Source: an uncultured Duncaniella sp. (GTDB lineage: Bacteria > Bacteroidota > Bacteroidia > Bacteroidales > Muribaculaceae). Taken from it: a stretch of DNA of 64,000 nucleotides. Position numbers and translations under genes: made by a program. Positions 18,361 to 27,252 of the stretch are shown here, piece by piece. Positions within the stretch are counted from its first letter, which is position 1; every line of letters begins with the position of its first letter. Location of the stretch: NCBI GenBank assembly GCA_910577255.1, contig CAJTMH010000003.1, positions 421,592-485,591 on the forward strand, written 5' to 3'. Under the pieces are notes generated by a model that was not told the DNA's origin, ran no database searches, and worked only from the letters and a program-made list of their open reading frames with translations.

Positions 18361-18425
18361 ATTACGTTATCTTGTTAGAGGTTAAATGTAGTTGGTTAAA
18401 CCTGATTGTGATAGGTAACAAGGGA

Positions 18426-19253
18426 TTAGTGAGAAGCTGCAAATGTCTGCACGATAGAATAACCGATCTCGTCGATAGCGTAGGTCAGGTTGTCGATCTT
18501 GTTGGTGTAGAAGTTGTAAGAGATAACAGCGAATGCACCGGTTGCGATACCGAAGGCAGTGTTGATAAGTGCCTCAGAGATACCAGTAGAAAGTTCGGTT
18601 GAGTCAGGAGCACCAGAAGCAGAAAGAGCCTGGAATGACTTGATCATACCGATCACAGTACCGAGAAGACCAACGAGAGTACCGAGAGTGGTGAGAGTTG
18701 CAACGATGGGGAGGTTCTGCTGGAGGGCGGGCATTTCGAGAGCGGTAGCTTCTTCAACAGACTTCTGGAGGTTGGCAATCTTCTGTTCCTTAGAGAGGAC
18801 AGTGTTCTTGTCCATTTCTTCGTAGCTTACGAGAGCTGCGGCAACAACGGCTGCAACTGAACCCTTCTGGTTCTTGCAGAGGTTCTTGGCGCCCTGGATG
18901 TCGTTAGCGGCGAGGCATTTCTTAACAGAAGCAACGAATTTTTCGATGCTGCCTTTGCCCTTTGCAGAAGAGAGGGCGATCCAACGTTCAACTGAAAGTA
19001 CGATTACAGTGAGGAAGAGTGTCTGGAGGATAGGCACGATGAAACCACCTTTGTAGATAGTACCCCAGAGGTCGATGGGGTGACCTTCTTCGAAGTGTGA
19101 TTCATGACCGAACCAGAACATGAAAAGACAGAGGGCTACTACGAAGCAGGCGAGAATTACCAGGAAGGCATTCTTGATACCGGCTACATTGCTGCCAGAT
19201 TTCTGAGACTGAGCCTTTGCGGGCTTTGCGGGATTAGGCTTTTGAGCTTCCAT
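18426..19253 (-). CDS. exbB: ExbB/TolQ/MotA family proton channel protein
   Basis: Pentameric channel subunit of the Exb motor. Three transmembrane segments are visible at about residues 28-50, 80-105 and 190-245. The conserved C-terminal part includes ATLTTLGTLVGLLGTVIGMI and GISEALINTAFGIATGAFAV, the MotA/TolQ/ExbB signature. The N-terminus before TM1 is Lys/Pro/Ala rich. It is the first gene of a four-gene operon with exbD, exbD and tonB and has a promoter about 220 bp upstream. Confidence 0.93.
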   Translation of the reverse strand: MEAQKPNPAKPAKAQSQKSGSNVAGIKNAFLVILACFVVALCLFMFWFGHESHFEEGHPIDLWGTIYKGGFIVPILQTLFLTVIVLSVERWIALSSAKGKGSIEKFVASVKKCLAANDIQGAKNLCKNQKGSVAAVVAAALVSYEEMDKNTVLSKEQKIANLQKSVEEATALEMPALQQNLPIVATLTTLGTLVGLLGTVIGMIKSFQALSASGAPDSTELSTGISEALINTAFGIATGAFAVISYNFYTNKIDNLTYAIDEIGYSIVQTFAASH

Positions 19254-19470
19254 AATTTTGAATTACTAAAGTTTTTAAGTTTTTTTGGTTTATTTGATTA
19301 TTAGTTTTGATGATTCGATGTTAGTGTGGGGCAGTGGTGATGTGTGCCACGGCCTGCCCGCGGATGATTGGTGAAATGCTTTGTTTTTTGGTCGCCGATT
19401 GAAGGTTGTGAACGAAAAAACATGGTACCGATTTTGCCACACTCGGCATGAGTGGTTTTAAAACGATATG

Positions 19471-19502
19471 CAAAATTATAAGTAAATTTCGGTGTTTGCA
19501 AA
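19471..19502 (-). promoter_or_regulatory. Promoter of the exbB operon, long leader
   Basis: The minus strand has TTTG (19502-19499), a 20-bp spacer and TAATTTTG (19478-19471). The resulting leader is about 210 nt before the exbB ATG. I found a CCACTC / GAGTGtGG hairpin in it but no riboswitch I recognise. Confidence 0.7.
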
Positions 19503-19628
19503 CGTTTTAGCGGTTTTTTTCGGTTGCCGGAGGGAATTTTACCATTATTAAATGCACGCTTTTTGATTTTTTGGTTTTTTGAGATTAATTCACTTAATAG
19601 AAATTAATATTTATTCAAACATATTTAG

Positions 19629-19636
19629 TATCTTTG
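19629..19636 (+). promoter_or_regulatory. -7 box of the nqr operon promoter
   Basis: TATCTTTG matches TAnnTTTG. It ends 37 bp before the nqrA ATG chosen here. The -33 element is degenerate. Confidence 0.6.
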
Positions 19637-19673
19637 TGGCTTTAAAACTCACATATTACTATTGTTATACTTG

Positions 19674-21017
19674 ATGAGAAGGACAATCAATCTAAGGAAA
19701 GGATTAAATCTAAATCTACAAGGCGCGCTCTCCGACGAGAGCATTAAGAAGGAGCTCTCCCCCGCGAGCGTGGCTCTCGTGCCCGATGACTTTCCCGGTT
19801 TCCTCCCCAAACTTGAAGTGAAGGAGGGCGACAGCGTAAATGCCGGCCAGCCTCTCCTGCACGATAAGAACGACACAGATATGAAACTGGTGTCGCCTGT
19901 GTCAGGGGTTGTCGAAAGCGTGGTCAGGGGTGCCCGGCGCAAAATAATGCGCGTGGTGGTGAGGCCTGATGCCTCGGCCGGGACTAGCGTGGTGCATGAC
20001 ACCGCTTCGGCCAAAACTCCGCAGGGCCTGCGGGAATTGTTGAAAAAGTCGGGACTTTGGGCCATGATGCGCCGCCGTCCCTATGATATTGTGCCGCAGG
20101 ATGCCGATGAGCCCCGCGACATTTTTGTTACCGCCATGGACACAGCGCCTTTGGCTCCGGCGCTCGACCGCATGGTGAGCGGTCGTCAGGATGAGATAAA
20201 GGCTGCCCTCGCGGCTCTTAAATCGCTTACGAAAGGTAATATATATATAGGTGTCGAGAAGGGTGCGGCTTTCCCCGACTTTTCTGATGCCGAGATAGTT
20301 GAATTTCCCGCGCTTCACCCGGCAGGAAATGTCGGTGTGCAGATTGCCAACATCAAGCCTGTCAACAAAGGAGAAGTGGTGTGGACTCTCGACATTGTGA
20401 CGCTTGTGCGTATCGGGTCGCTGCTCCTCAACGGCGTGGTGGATTCATCGACATGCGTGGCAGTGACTGGTAGCGAAGTCGCCTCACCATGCATGGTGAA
20501 GACTGTGATCGGAGCAGATATGGCTACTCTGCTTAAGGGTGATGTCAGGACCGACGGCCGTCATCACCGCGTCATCTCAGGCAACGTCCTGACCGGTGTC
20601 CCTGTTGGCGAAGAGGGATATCTGCGCTATCCTTATCGTCAGGTTACGGTCATCCCAGAGGGTGACGACGCGGACGAGTTTATGGGATGGGCATCGCTGA
20701 GTCCCAAGAAGATGAGTGTCAACCGTTCATTCCTCGGCCATTTCCTCAGCCGTGCCTTCAACCCCGATGCCCGCCTCAACGGTGGTAAGCGCGCCATGAT
20801 CATGTCGGGCGAATATGACAAGGTGTTCCCCATGGATATCCTCCCCGAATATCTCATAAAAGCGATTATCTCCAAGGATATCGACCAGATGGAGGCACTC
20901 GGCATCTATGAGGTGGCTCCTGAGGATTTCGCTCTTGCCGAATATGTCGACCCTTCGAAACTTGAACTGCAGAAGATAGTGCGCGAGGGCCTTGACTATC
21001 TCCGCAGCGAGGTGTGA
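19674..21017 (+). CDS. nqrA: Na+-translocating NADH:quinone reductase subunit A
   Basis: Peripheral subunit of Na+-NQR, which oxidises NADH, reduces menaquinone and pumps sodium. The ATG at 19674 gives MRRTINLRKGLNLNLQG, which matches the usual NqrA start; an in-frame TTG at 19662 would only add four residues. Family features include the biotinyl/barrel-like segment EVKEGDSVNAGQPLLHDK near residue 45 and HPAGNVGVQIANIKP near residue 220. It opens the nqrABCDEF operon and precedes nqrB by 47 bp. Confidence 0.94.
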   Translation: MRRTINLRKGLNLNLQGALSDESIKKELSPASVALVPDDFPGFLPKLEVKEGDSVNAGQPLLHDKNDTDMKLVSPVSGVVESVVRGARRKIMRVVVRPDASAGTSVVHDTASAKTPQGLRELLKKSGLWAMMRRRPYDIVPQDADEPRDIFVTAMDTAPLAPALDRMVSGRQDEIKAALAALKSLTKGNIYIGVEKGAAFPDFSDAEIVEFPALHPAGNVGVQIANIKPVNKGEVVWTLDIVTLVRIGSLLLNGVVDSSTCVAVTGSEVASPCMVKTVIGADMATLLKGDVRTDGRHHRVISGNVLTGVPVGEEGYLRYPYRQVTVIPEGDDADEFMGWASLSPKKMSVNRSFLGHFLSRAFNPDARLNGGKRAMIMSGEYDKVFPMDILPEYLIKAIISKDIDQMEALGIYEVAPEDFALAEYVDPSKLELQKIVREGLDYLRSEV

Positions 21018-21064
21018 CAGGTAGCTTTTTAGCAATGAATCCCTAAGATTTTTTAGAATTACGA

Positions 21065-22270
21065 ATGAAAGCTTTAAGAAATTATCTGAACCGCGTAAAA
21101 CCCCATTTCGAGCCCGACGGTAAGCTCCATGCCTTCCGCAGCGTGTTTGATGGGTTTGAAACGTTTCTCTATACGCCCAACACCACTTCGACTTCGGGCG
21201 TGAATATCCATGACAGTCTTGACTCAAAGCGAGTCATGATTATCGTGGTGCTTGCGTTGATGCCATGTCTGCTTTTCGGTATGTACAACACCGGCTATCA
21301 GAACTGGCTCGCCGCCGGTGCCACGGAGTTTCCCTTCTGGGAGCTAATGCTCTACGGCTTCCTTGCCGTCCTTCCCCGCATCGTGGTTGCCTACGTTGTC
21401 GGGCTCGGCATTGAGTTTGTCGTAGCGCAATGGCGTCGTGAGGAGATCCAGGAAGGTTTCCTTGTGACAGGTATCCTTATCCCCCTCATCTGTCCCATCG
21501 AGACTCCGCTATGGATGCTTGCCGTTGCCACTGCCTTCTCTGTGATTTTTGTCAAGGAGGTTTTCGGCGGGACCGGCTACAATGTGTTTAATGTGGCTCT
21601 CGTCACCCGTGCATTCCTTTTCTTCGCCTATCCTGCACAGATGAGCGGCGACAAGGTCTTTGTCTCCACTTCATCCATCTGCGGTCTCGGCCATAATCTC
21701 ACCGACGGTTTTTCAGGCGCGACTCCACTCGGGCAGATAGCGTCGTTCACCGGTGGTGATCTCCAGCTGCTTAACATCACCGGCAACCCCATTTCCACTT
21801 GGGATGCTTTTCTCGGTCTGATCCCGGGGTCATTCGGTGAGACCTCAACGCTGTGTATCCTCATCGGCGCTGTCATCCTGCTGGCCACCGGCATAGCTTC
21901 ATGGCGCATCATGCTGAGTGTTGTGGTTGGTGGTCTGCTCATGGGTTGGATTGCCAACGTGTTCGAGACACCCACTTATCCCGCCTCGTTCCTCAATCCG
22001 CTTGACCAGCTGCTCTATGGCGGTTTTGCCTTCGCAGCCGTGTTTATGGCCACAGATCCGGTGACTGCCGCCCGCACCGGGACCGGAAAATATATCTACG
22101 GTCTGCTTGTGGGTGTCGTGGCCGTGCTCATCCGTACCTACAACAACGGTTATCCCGAAGGTGCGATGCTTGCCGTGCTGCTTGCCAATGCCCTGGCTCC
22201 GCTGATTGACTATTGTGTTGTACAGGCCAATGTGGCACGCCGTATGCGTCGCCTGAAGGCAAGAGCTTAA
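21065..22270 (+). CDS. nqrB: Na+-NQR subunit B, flavinylated membrane subunit
   Basis: Large integral membrane subunit of the sodium pump, with about ten hydrophobic segments. The SGAT motif that carries covalent FMN is intact in GFSGATPLGQ, with the acceptor at Thr220. The N-terminus (MKALRNYLNRVKPHF) is typical, and the 401-residue length is normal. It lies 47 bp after nqrA and 21 bp before nqrC. Flavinylation needs an ApbE enzyme, which is not encoded in this window. Confidence 0.95.
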   Translation: MKALRNYLNRVKPHFEPDGKLHAFRSVFDGFETFLYTPNTTSTSGVNIHDSLDSKRVMIIVVLALMPCLLFGMYNTGYQNWLAAGATEFPFWELMLYGFLAVLPRIVVAYVVGLGIEFVVAQWRREEIQEGFLVTGILIPLICPIETPLWMLAVATAFSVIFVKEVFGGTGYNVFNVALVTRAFLFFAYPAQMSGDKVFVSTSSICGLGHNLTDGFSGATPLGQIASFTGGDLQLLNITGNPISTWDAFLGLIPGSFGETSTLCILIGAVILLATGIASWRIMLSVVVGGLLMGWIANVFETPTYPASFLNPLDQLLYGGFAFAAVFMATDPVTAARTGTGKYIYGLLVGVVAVLIRTYNNGYPEGAMLAVLLANALAPLIDYCVVQANVARRMRRLKARA

Positions 22271-22291
22271 CCTCCAAGTGAAGAAAAAGTT

Positions 22292-23008
22292 ATGAATAAG
22301 CAAAGCAATACATATACTATCATTTACATCATCATACTGGTGGTGGTGGTAGGAACGGCTCTTGCAGCCACATCGCTGGCGCTGCGTGACCGTCAACAGG
22401 AGAATATCAACGCCGACAAGATGAGCCAGATTCTCGCGGCTGCCCTTATCACCCCCGACAAGGGTGCCATAGTGGAAGAGTTTGGTAAATATATAACCGA
22501 CCAATACGTAGTAAACGCTCAGGGCGACAAGATCGATGGTGTGAAAGCCTTCGACGTTAATGTGGCCGAGGAGAGCAAGAAGCCCGATGACCGTCGCGAG
22601 CTTCCGGTGTTTGTCTGCACTACAGCCGATGGTGCCGTGAAGTATATAGTGCCGGTCTATGGGGCCGGTCTATGGGGCCCCATCTGGGGTTACGTGGCAT
22701 TTGATGCCGACGGCTCAACCATCTATGGCGCTTACTTCGCGCATCAGGGTGAGACTCCAGGTCTGGGAGCGGAAATAGAGAAGCCCGCGTTCAGTAACCA
22801 GTTTGAAGGGAAACAAGTGTTCAAGGATGGTCGTTTCCGTCCCATAGCCGTGGTCAAGGCCGGTCAGCTTCCGCTTGACGGTGAGGACTATGTCAACGGT
22901 ATCTCGGGGGGCACCATCACTTCGAAGGGTGTCGGCTCGATGCTCGACAACTGTCTCACTCCCTATAAGCGTTTCCTCCAGTCACTTGCCGAAAGCGCTC
23001 AGGAATAA
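22292..23008 (+). CDS. nqrC: Na+-NQR subunit C, flavinylated
   Basis: Membrane-anchored subunit with a periplasmic FMN-binding domain. One N-terminal transmembrane helix (about residues 8-30) is followed by the FMN_bind domain with GAGLWGPIWGYVAF and the flavinylation region ISGGTITSKGV. The usual motif is SGAT; here the alanine is glycine, leaving the threonine in place. The 238 residues are normal. It sits between nqrB and nqrD in the operon. Confidence 0.93.
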   Translation: MNKQSNTYTIIYIIILVVVVGTALAATSLALRDRQQENINADKMSQILAAALITPDKGAIVEEFGKYITDQYVVNAQGDKIDGVKAFDVNVAEESKKPDDRRELPVFVCTTADGAVKYIVPVYGAGLWGPIWGYVAFDADGSTIYGAYFAHQGETPGLGAEIEKPAFSNQFEGKQVFKDGRFRPIAVVKAGQLPLDGEDYVNGISGGTITSKGVGSMLDNCLTPYKRFLQSLAESAQE

Positions 23009-23055
23009 GTAACACTCAATCCTAAACACTCAACAACATCAACATTTCATCCGTC

Positions 23056-23682
23056 ATGGCTGATAAAGTAAAAAATACAGATGTGCTCTTCAATCCACTG
23101 TCGAAGAACAATCCTGTGGTGGTGCAAGTGCTCGGTATATGCTCCGTGCTTGCCGTAACCGCCAAACTTGAGCCGGCGATAGTCATGGGTATATCGGTGA
23201 TTGCGGTACTTGCATTCGCCAACGTGATTATCTCGCTCCTGCGCAACACTATCCCAACCAACATCCGCATCATAGTGCAGCTCGTGGTGGTGGCCGGTCT
23301 TGTAGTAATAGTCGACCAGGTGCTTAAAGCCTATGCCTATGATGCCTCCAAGCAGCTCTCGGTGTTCATCGGTCTGATCATTACCAACTGTATCCTGATG
23401 GGGCGTCTTGAGGCATTTGCCATGGGCAACAAACCTTGGCCCTCGTTTCTCGACGGTGTGGGCAACGGTATCGGTTATGCCCTCATCCTGGTGATTGTCG
23501 GCTTTTTCCGTGAACTCCTCGGCAGCGGCACCCTCCTTGGTTATCAGGTGATACCTCAGAGCTTCTATGAAGCCGGTTACGTTAACAATGGCCTTATGAT
23601 TCTGCCTCCTATGGCCCTCATAGTGGTGGCTTGTATCATCTGGGTCCAGAGAAGTGTGAACAAGGATTTGCAGGAGGATTAG
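23056..23682 (+). CDS. nqrD: Na+-NQR subunit D
   Basis: Integral membrane subunit with about six helices, homologous to NqrE and to RnfE. The paired inverted-topology family features are visible, including IIVQLVVVAGLVVIVDQVLKA and the cysteine in ITNCILMGRLEAF that helps bind the intramembrane iron centre with NqrE. The length of 208 residues is typical. It starts 47 bp after nqrC and ends 36 bp before nqrE. Confidence 0.94.
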   Translation: MADKVKNTDVLFNPLSKNNPVVVQVLGICSVLAVTAKLEPAIVMGISVIAVLAFANVIISLLRNTIPTNIRIIVQLVVVAGLVVIVDQVLKAYAYDASKQLSVFIGLIITNCILMGRLEAFAMGNKPWPSFLDGVGNGIGYALILVIVGFFRELLGSGTLLGYQVIPQSFYEAGYVNNGLMILPPMALIVVACIIWVQRSVNKDLQED

Positions 23683-23718
23683 TCCACTGTCTCACCATTA
23701 TTAAAAAAACAAGACACA

Positions 23719-24336
23719 ATGGAAAATCTTAACATATTCATCAGGTCGATTTTTGTCGACAATATGATTTTCGCCTACTTCCTCGGCATGTGTTCATTCA
23801 TTGCCGTGTCGAAGAATGTCAAGACAGCCTTCGGGCTTGGCGTGGCTGTGACTTTCATGCTGGTGGTGACCCTCCCGGTCAACTATCTGCTCCAGACCTA
23901 TGTCCTAAGCGCCGGCGCCTTGACTTGGCTTGGCCCTGAGTATGCCGATGTGGATCTGAGCTTCCTCTCGCTTATCATGTTCATTGCCGTCATCGCATCG
24001 ATGACACAGCTTGTGGAAATGACAGTCGAGAAGTATAGCCCTGCACTGTATTCTTCGCTTGGAATTTTCCTTCCGCTCATCGCCGTTAACTGTGCCATTC
24101 TCGGCGGCTCTCTATTCATGCAGCAGAGAGACTTCCCCAGTGTGTGGACAGCTATCTGCGCCGGTGGTGGATGGGGCCTTGGTTGGCTTCTGGCCATCAC
24201 GGCTATCGCAGCTATCCGCGAGCGTCTGGCCACTTATTCCAACATCCCTCGCCCTCTGCGCGGTGTAGGCATCACGTTCATACTCACGGCTCTCATGGGC
24301 ATTGCCTTCATGAGCTTCCTGGGTATCAAGATTTAA
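23719..24336 (+). CDS. nqrE: Na+-NQR subunit E
   Basis: Partner of NqrD with opposite membrane topology, six helices, 205 residues. The region VDNMIFAYFLGMCSFIAVSK near the N-terminus and VNCAILGGSLF in the middle provide the conserved cysteines of the NqrD/E iron site. Order and spacing in the operon are standard (33 bp to nqrF). Confidence 0.94.
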   Translation: MENLNIFIRSIFVDNMIFAYFLGMCSFIAVSKNVKTAFGLGVAVTFMLVVTLPVNYLLQTYVLSAGALTWLGPEYADVDLSFLSLIMFIAVIASMTQLVEMTVEKYSPALYSSLGIFLPLIAVNCAILGGSLFMQQRDFPSVWTAICAGGGWGLGWLLAITAIAAIRERLATYSNIPRPLRGVGITFILTALMGIAFMSFLGIKI

Positions 24337-24369
24337 GTTTCGAATCACCTCTAAAGAATACTCAATAGA

Positions 24370-25635
24370 ATGTTGACAATACTTTCAGGAGTCTGTATCT
24401 TTCTGATCATCACCCTTGTGTTGGTGTTCATTCTCCTATTGGCAAAGAGATACCTTGTCCATTCGGGCAAAGTGAAAATCACAATCAATAACGACACAGT
24501 TGTCGAGGCGGATTCGGGCAAATCGCTCCTGTCGACGCTTGCCGACGATAACATTTTTCTCCCCTCGGCTTGCGGTGGCAAGGGCAGTTGCGGACAGTGC
24601 AAGTGTCAGGTGTTTTCGGGTGGAGGGGATATCCTCCCTACCGAGAAGGTACACTTCTCACGCAAGGAACAGCAGGACCATTGGCGCCTTGGCTGTCAGG
24701 TGAAAATCAAGGAGGATTGTTCGGTTGGCATACCGGCCTCCGCTCTCGATGTCAAAGAGTGGGAATGTGAGGTTATCTCCAACAACAATGTAGCAACGTT
24801 TATCAAGGAATTCATTGTGGCTCTCCCTCCGGGCGCCCACATGGATTTTATCCCCGGTTCATATGCTCAGATTAAGATCCCGACTTTTGAGATGGACTAT
24901 GACAAGGACATCGACAAGGCTTCGATTGGTGATGAGTATCTTCCAGCTTGGGAAAAATTCGGCCTTTTCGGCCTGAAGTGTAAAAACACCGAGACCACTG
25001 TACGTGCCTACTCGATGGCTAACTATCCGGCCGAAGGTGACCGCATCATGCTTACAGTGCGTATAGCCACCCCGCCGTTCAAACCGAAACCTCAGGTTGG
25101 ATTCATGGATGTGACTCCTGGTATTGCCTCAAGTTACATCTTCACGCTCAAGCCCGGCGACAAGGTGTGCATGAGTGGCCCTTATGGAGACTTCCATCCC
25201 ATCATCGACTCAAAAGCCGAGATGATGTGGATTGGTGGTGGTGCAGGTATGGCTCCTCTGCGTGCGCAGATTATGCACCTCACCAAGACTCTCCAGGTAC
25301 GCGACCGAGTGATGAACTATTTCTACGGTGCGCGAGCGCTCAACGAGGTCTTCTATCTTGATGATTTCCTTCAGCTCGAAAAGGATTTCCCGAATTTCAA
25401 GTTCCATCTTGCTCTTGACCGTCCCGATCCCGCAGCCGATGCGGCCGGTGTCAAGTACACAGCCGGATTTGTGCATCAGGTAATCTACGAGACATACCTT
25501 AAGAATCATCCCGATCCTGAGGATATCGAATACTATATGTGTGGTCCTGGCCCGATGAGTGCCGCTGTCAACAAGATGCTCGATGACCTCGGTGTCGATC
25601 CCACTTCGGTACATTATGATAATTTCGGAGGTTGA
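24370..25635 (+). CDS. nqrF: Na+-NQR subunit F, NADH-oxidising flavoprotein
   Basis: Entry point of electrons from NADH. A single N-terminal transmembrane helix (about residues 2-24) is followed by a 2Fe-2S ferredoxin domain with cysteines in ACGGKGSCGQCKC and a fourth in LGCQVK. The FAD domain contains RAYSMANYP and the NADH-binding domain MWIGGGAGMAPLR. The C-terminus YYMCGPGPMSAAVNKML is characteristic. The 421 residues are full length. It ends the operon and is followed by a strong terminator. Confidence 0.96.
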   Translation: MLTILSGVCIFLIITLVLVFILLLAKRYLVHSGKVKITINNDTVVEADSGKSLLSTLADDNIFLPSACGGKGSCGQCKCQVFSGGGDILPTEKVHFSRKEQQDHWRLGCQVKIKEDCSVGIPASALDVKEWECEVISNNNVATFIKEFIVALPPGAHMDFIPGSYAQIKIPTFEMDYDKDIDKASIGDEYLPAWEKFGLFGLKCKNTETTVRAYSMANYPAEGDRIMLTVRIATPPFKPKPQVGFMDVTPGIASSYIFTLKPGDKVCMSGPYGDFHPIIDSKAEMMWIGGGAGMAPLRAQIMHLTKTLQVRDRVMNYFYGARALNEVFYLDDFLQLEKDFPNFKFHLALDRPDPAADAAGVKYTAGFVHQVIYETYLKNHPDPEDIEYYMCGPGPMSAAVNKMLDDLGVDPTSVHYDNFGG

Positions 25636-25655
25636 TACCTCTTTTCATATTTCAT

Positions 25656-25694
25656 AAAAATCCCCGGTGACAGTTGCTGTCACCGGGGATTTTT
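25656..25694. terminator. Bidirectional terminator after nqrF
   Basis: A perfect 17-bp inverted repeat with a 5-nt loop (arms 25656-25672 and 25678-25694). It has A's on the left and T's on the right, so it can stop both nqr and the convergent esterase gene. Confidence 0.92.
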
Positions 25695-25747
25695 ATCGTC
25701 AGTGTTTTGTTGTCACACTCTGATTGGAGCGGACAGATGGCGGATCC

Positions 25748-27172
25748 TTACCAATCGTCAGTACGGAATGGTATCAGCGGGAGATAATTACCGCCATGAA
25801 GGTTTCCGGGGAGGAAGTCGCGCCATGCGTAGCGGACAGCTACCGGATTGGGGACATCCTTGCTTGACACCACCATCTCGTTGGTCTGCCAGTGGAGCCA
25901 TACAGAGTCGGCAGGGTGGAACACTCGGTCAGGACCGGCAATTTCAAACCCCTGTATGTCATAATTGCGGCAGATTCCGTCATTGGGTGAATCGATGGCC
26001 ACCCATGCGGCTCCATCCTTGAACTGATGCGATTTATAGCGCGGGCTTCCGGCGAGGAACTGCTTCTTACCGTAAGTCTTGTTGAGTGCAAGGTCACAGA
26101 GGCGGTGCCCCGCGTTTTTCTTGTCGGCAGGATGGATGTTATATCGCTCGTATGGTTCAACAAGGTCGTTGATGGTGATCATGTCACTGTTGGGGATCAT
26201 TGACACGGCTTTCCATTGGGCTTCGCGGAGCAGGGGCGCATTTCCGGTCTCGGATGGGTCGCCGTATTCGTATGGAGCTATCTCGACAGCATAGAACGGT
26301 ATGTCACCAAGCCCGATTTCATCGCGCCACAGTTTCACCATCGCTGTAAGGCGGTCCGCATAAGTCGAATATGTGGACACATTTGAGCAACCTTGATACC
26401 AGATTATGCCCTGGTAGGTGTAATTCTTGATAGGGTTGAACATGGCGTTATACATCAGCATAGGACGCAGATAATGCACCATCGGCTCAATGTCCTTCGG
26501 GTCAAGCGATACATCGGGATATTTTTCAAGTAGTTCGCGCGACGACCAGCTCTCTACCTTGGCACCGCCGTAAGCTGCGCTGACAACCCCGACCGGTACA
26601 TCGAGCACGTCGGTCATCTGTGTGGTGAAGAACCATGCCATAGCGCTGAAATCGGGTGCAGTCTCCGGCGATGGAATGGCCCAGGAGGCATTTACTGTGT
26701 CGAGTGGTGTGTAACTTTGGGTCAGAGGTACGGTGAAGAAGCGCACCTTATCTGCCCAACGCCTTGAAGTGGCGATCTCGTCATATCCACCTTTGATGCA
26801 GCAGCCCGGGAAGCCCTTAAGCGGCATCTGCATGTTGGACTGTCCGGAAGCGAGCCACACTTCACCTACCAGCACGTTCTTGAGTGTGATTGGCGAACCG
26901 TCGCTAAGTGTGATGGTGTGTTGTGTATAGCTGCCCGACGGAGTTTTTACGGCAAGACTCCAATTGCCGGTTCGGTCAGTGGTCGTGGTGTAAGGCTTAT
27001 TGTCCCACGAAGGTGTGACTGTGATAGTGGCACCAGGGTCGGCTGTGCCCCATAGGCGTGCGTCGGCATTCTGTTGAAGCACCATGTTGTCACCGATCAA
27101 TGATGCCGGCACGAGGGCTGTTGCTCCGAGGGATATACCCGCGAGAGCCATTGACATAAGTAATTTCTTCAT
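25748..27172 (-). CDS. Sialate O-acetylesterase (SASA family)
   Basis: Secreted carbohydrate esterase that removes O-acetyl groups from sialic acids, or possibly from plant or host glycans. The signal peptide MKKLLMSMALAGISLGATA precedes a beta domain. The SGNH-type GQSN motif appears in LASGQSNMQMP (serine near residue 115). The C-terminal IHPADKKNAGHRL carries the catalytic His region. The 474 residues match the shorter family members. It stands alone beside an LtaS-like gene. Its substrate cannot be told from sequence. Confidence 0.9.
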   Translation of the reverse strand: MKKLLMSMALAGISLGATALVPASLIGDNMVLQQNADARLWGTADPGATITVTPSWDNKPYTTTTDRTGNWSLAVKTPSGSYTQHTITLSDGSPITLKNVLVGEVWLASGQSNMQMPLKGFPGCCIKGGYDEIATSRRWADKVRFFTVPLTQSYTPLDTVNASWAIPSPETAPDFSAMAWFFTTQMTDVLDVPVGVVSAAYGGAKVESWSSRELLEKYPDVSLDPKDIEPMVHYLRPMLMYNAMFNPIKNYTYQGIIWYQGCSNVSTYSTYADRLTAMVKLWRDEIGLGDIPFYAVEIAPYEYGDPSETGNAPLLREAQWKAVSMIPNSDMITINDLVEPYERYNIHPADKKNAGHRLCDLALNKTYGKKQFLAGSPRYKSHQFKDGAAWVAIDSPNDGICRNYDIQGFEIAGPDRVFHPADSVWLHWQTNEMVVSSKDVPNPVAVRYAWRDFLPGNLHGGNYLPLIPFRTDDW

Positions 27173-27252
27173 GTTGGTTTTAACGTTGAGGTTGAGTTAG
27201 ATTGTTATCAGTTTATAGGTAGATTTATAGTTAATAGGTGAAATAATGGGAG

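Noticed and set aside
22649..22680. Tandem 13-nt repeat in nqrC
   Set aside because: It encodes the normal GLWGPIWG-type motif of NqrC, so it is probably not a recent slippage event.
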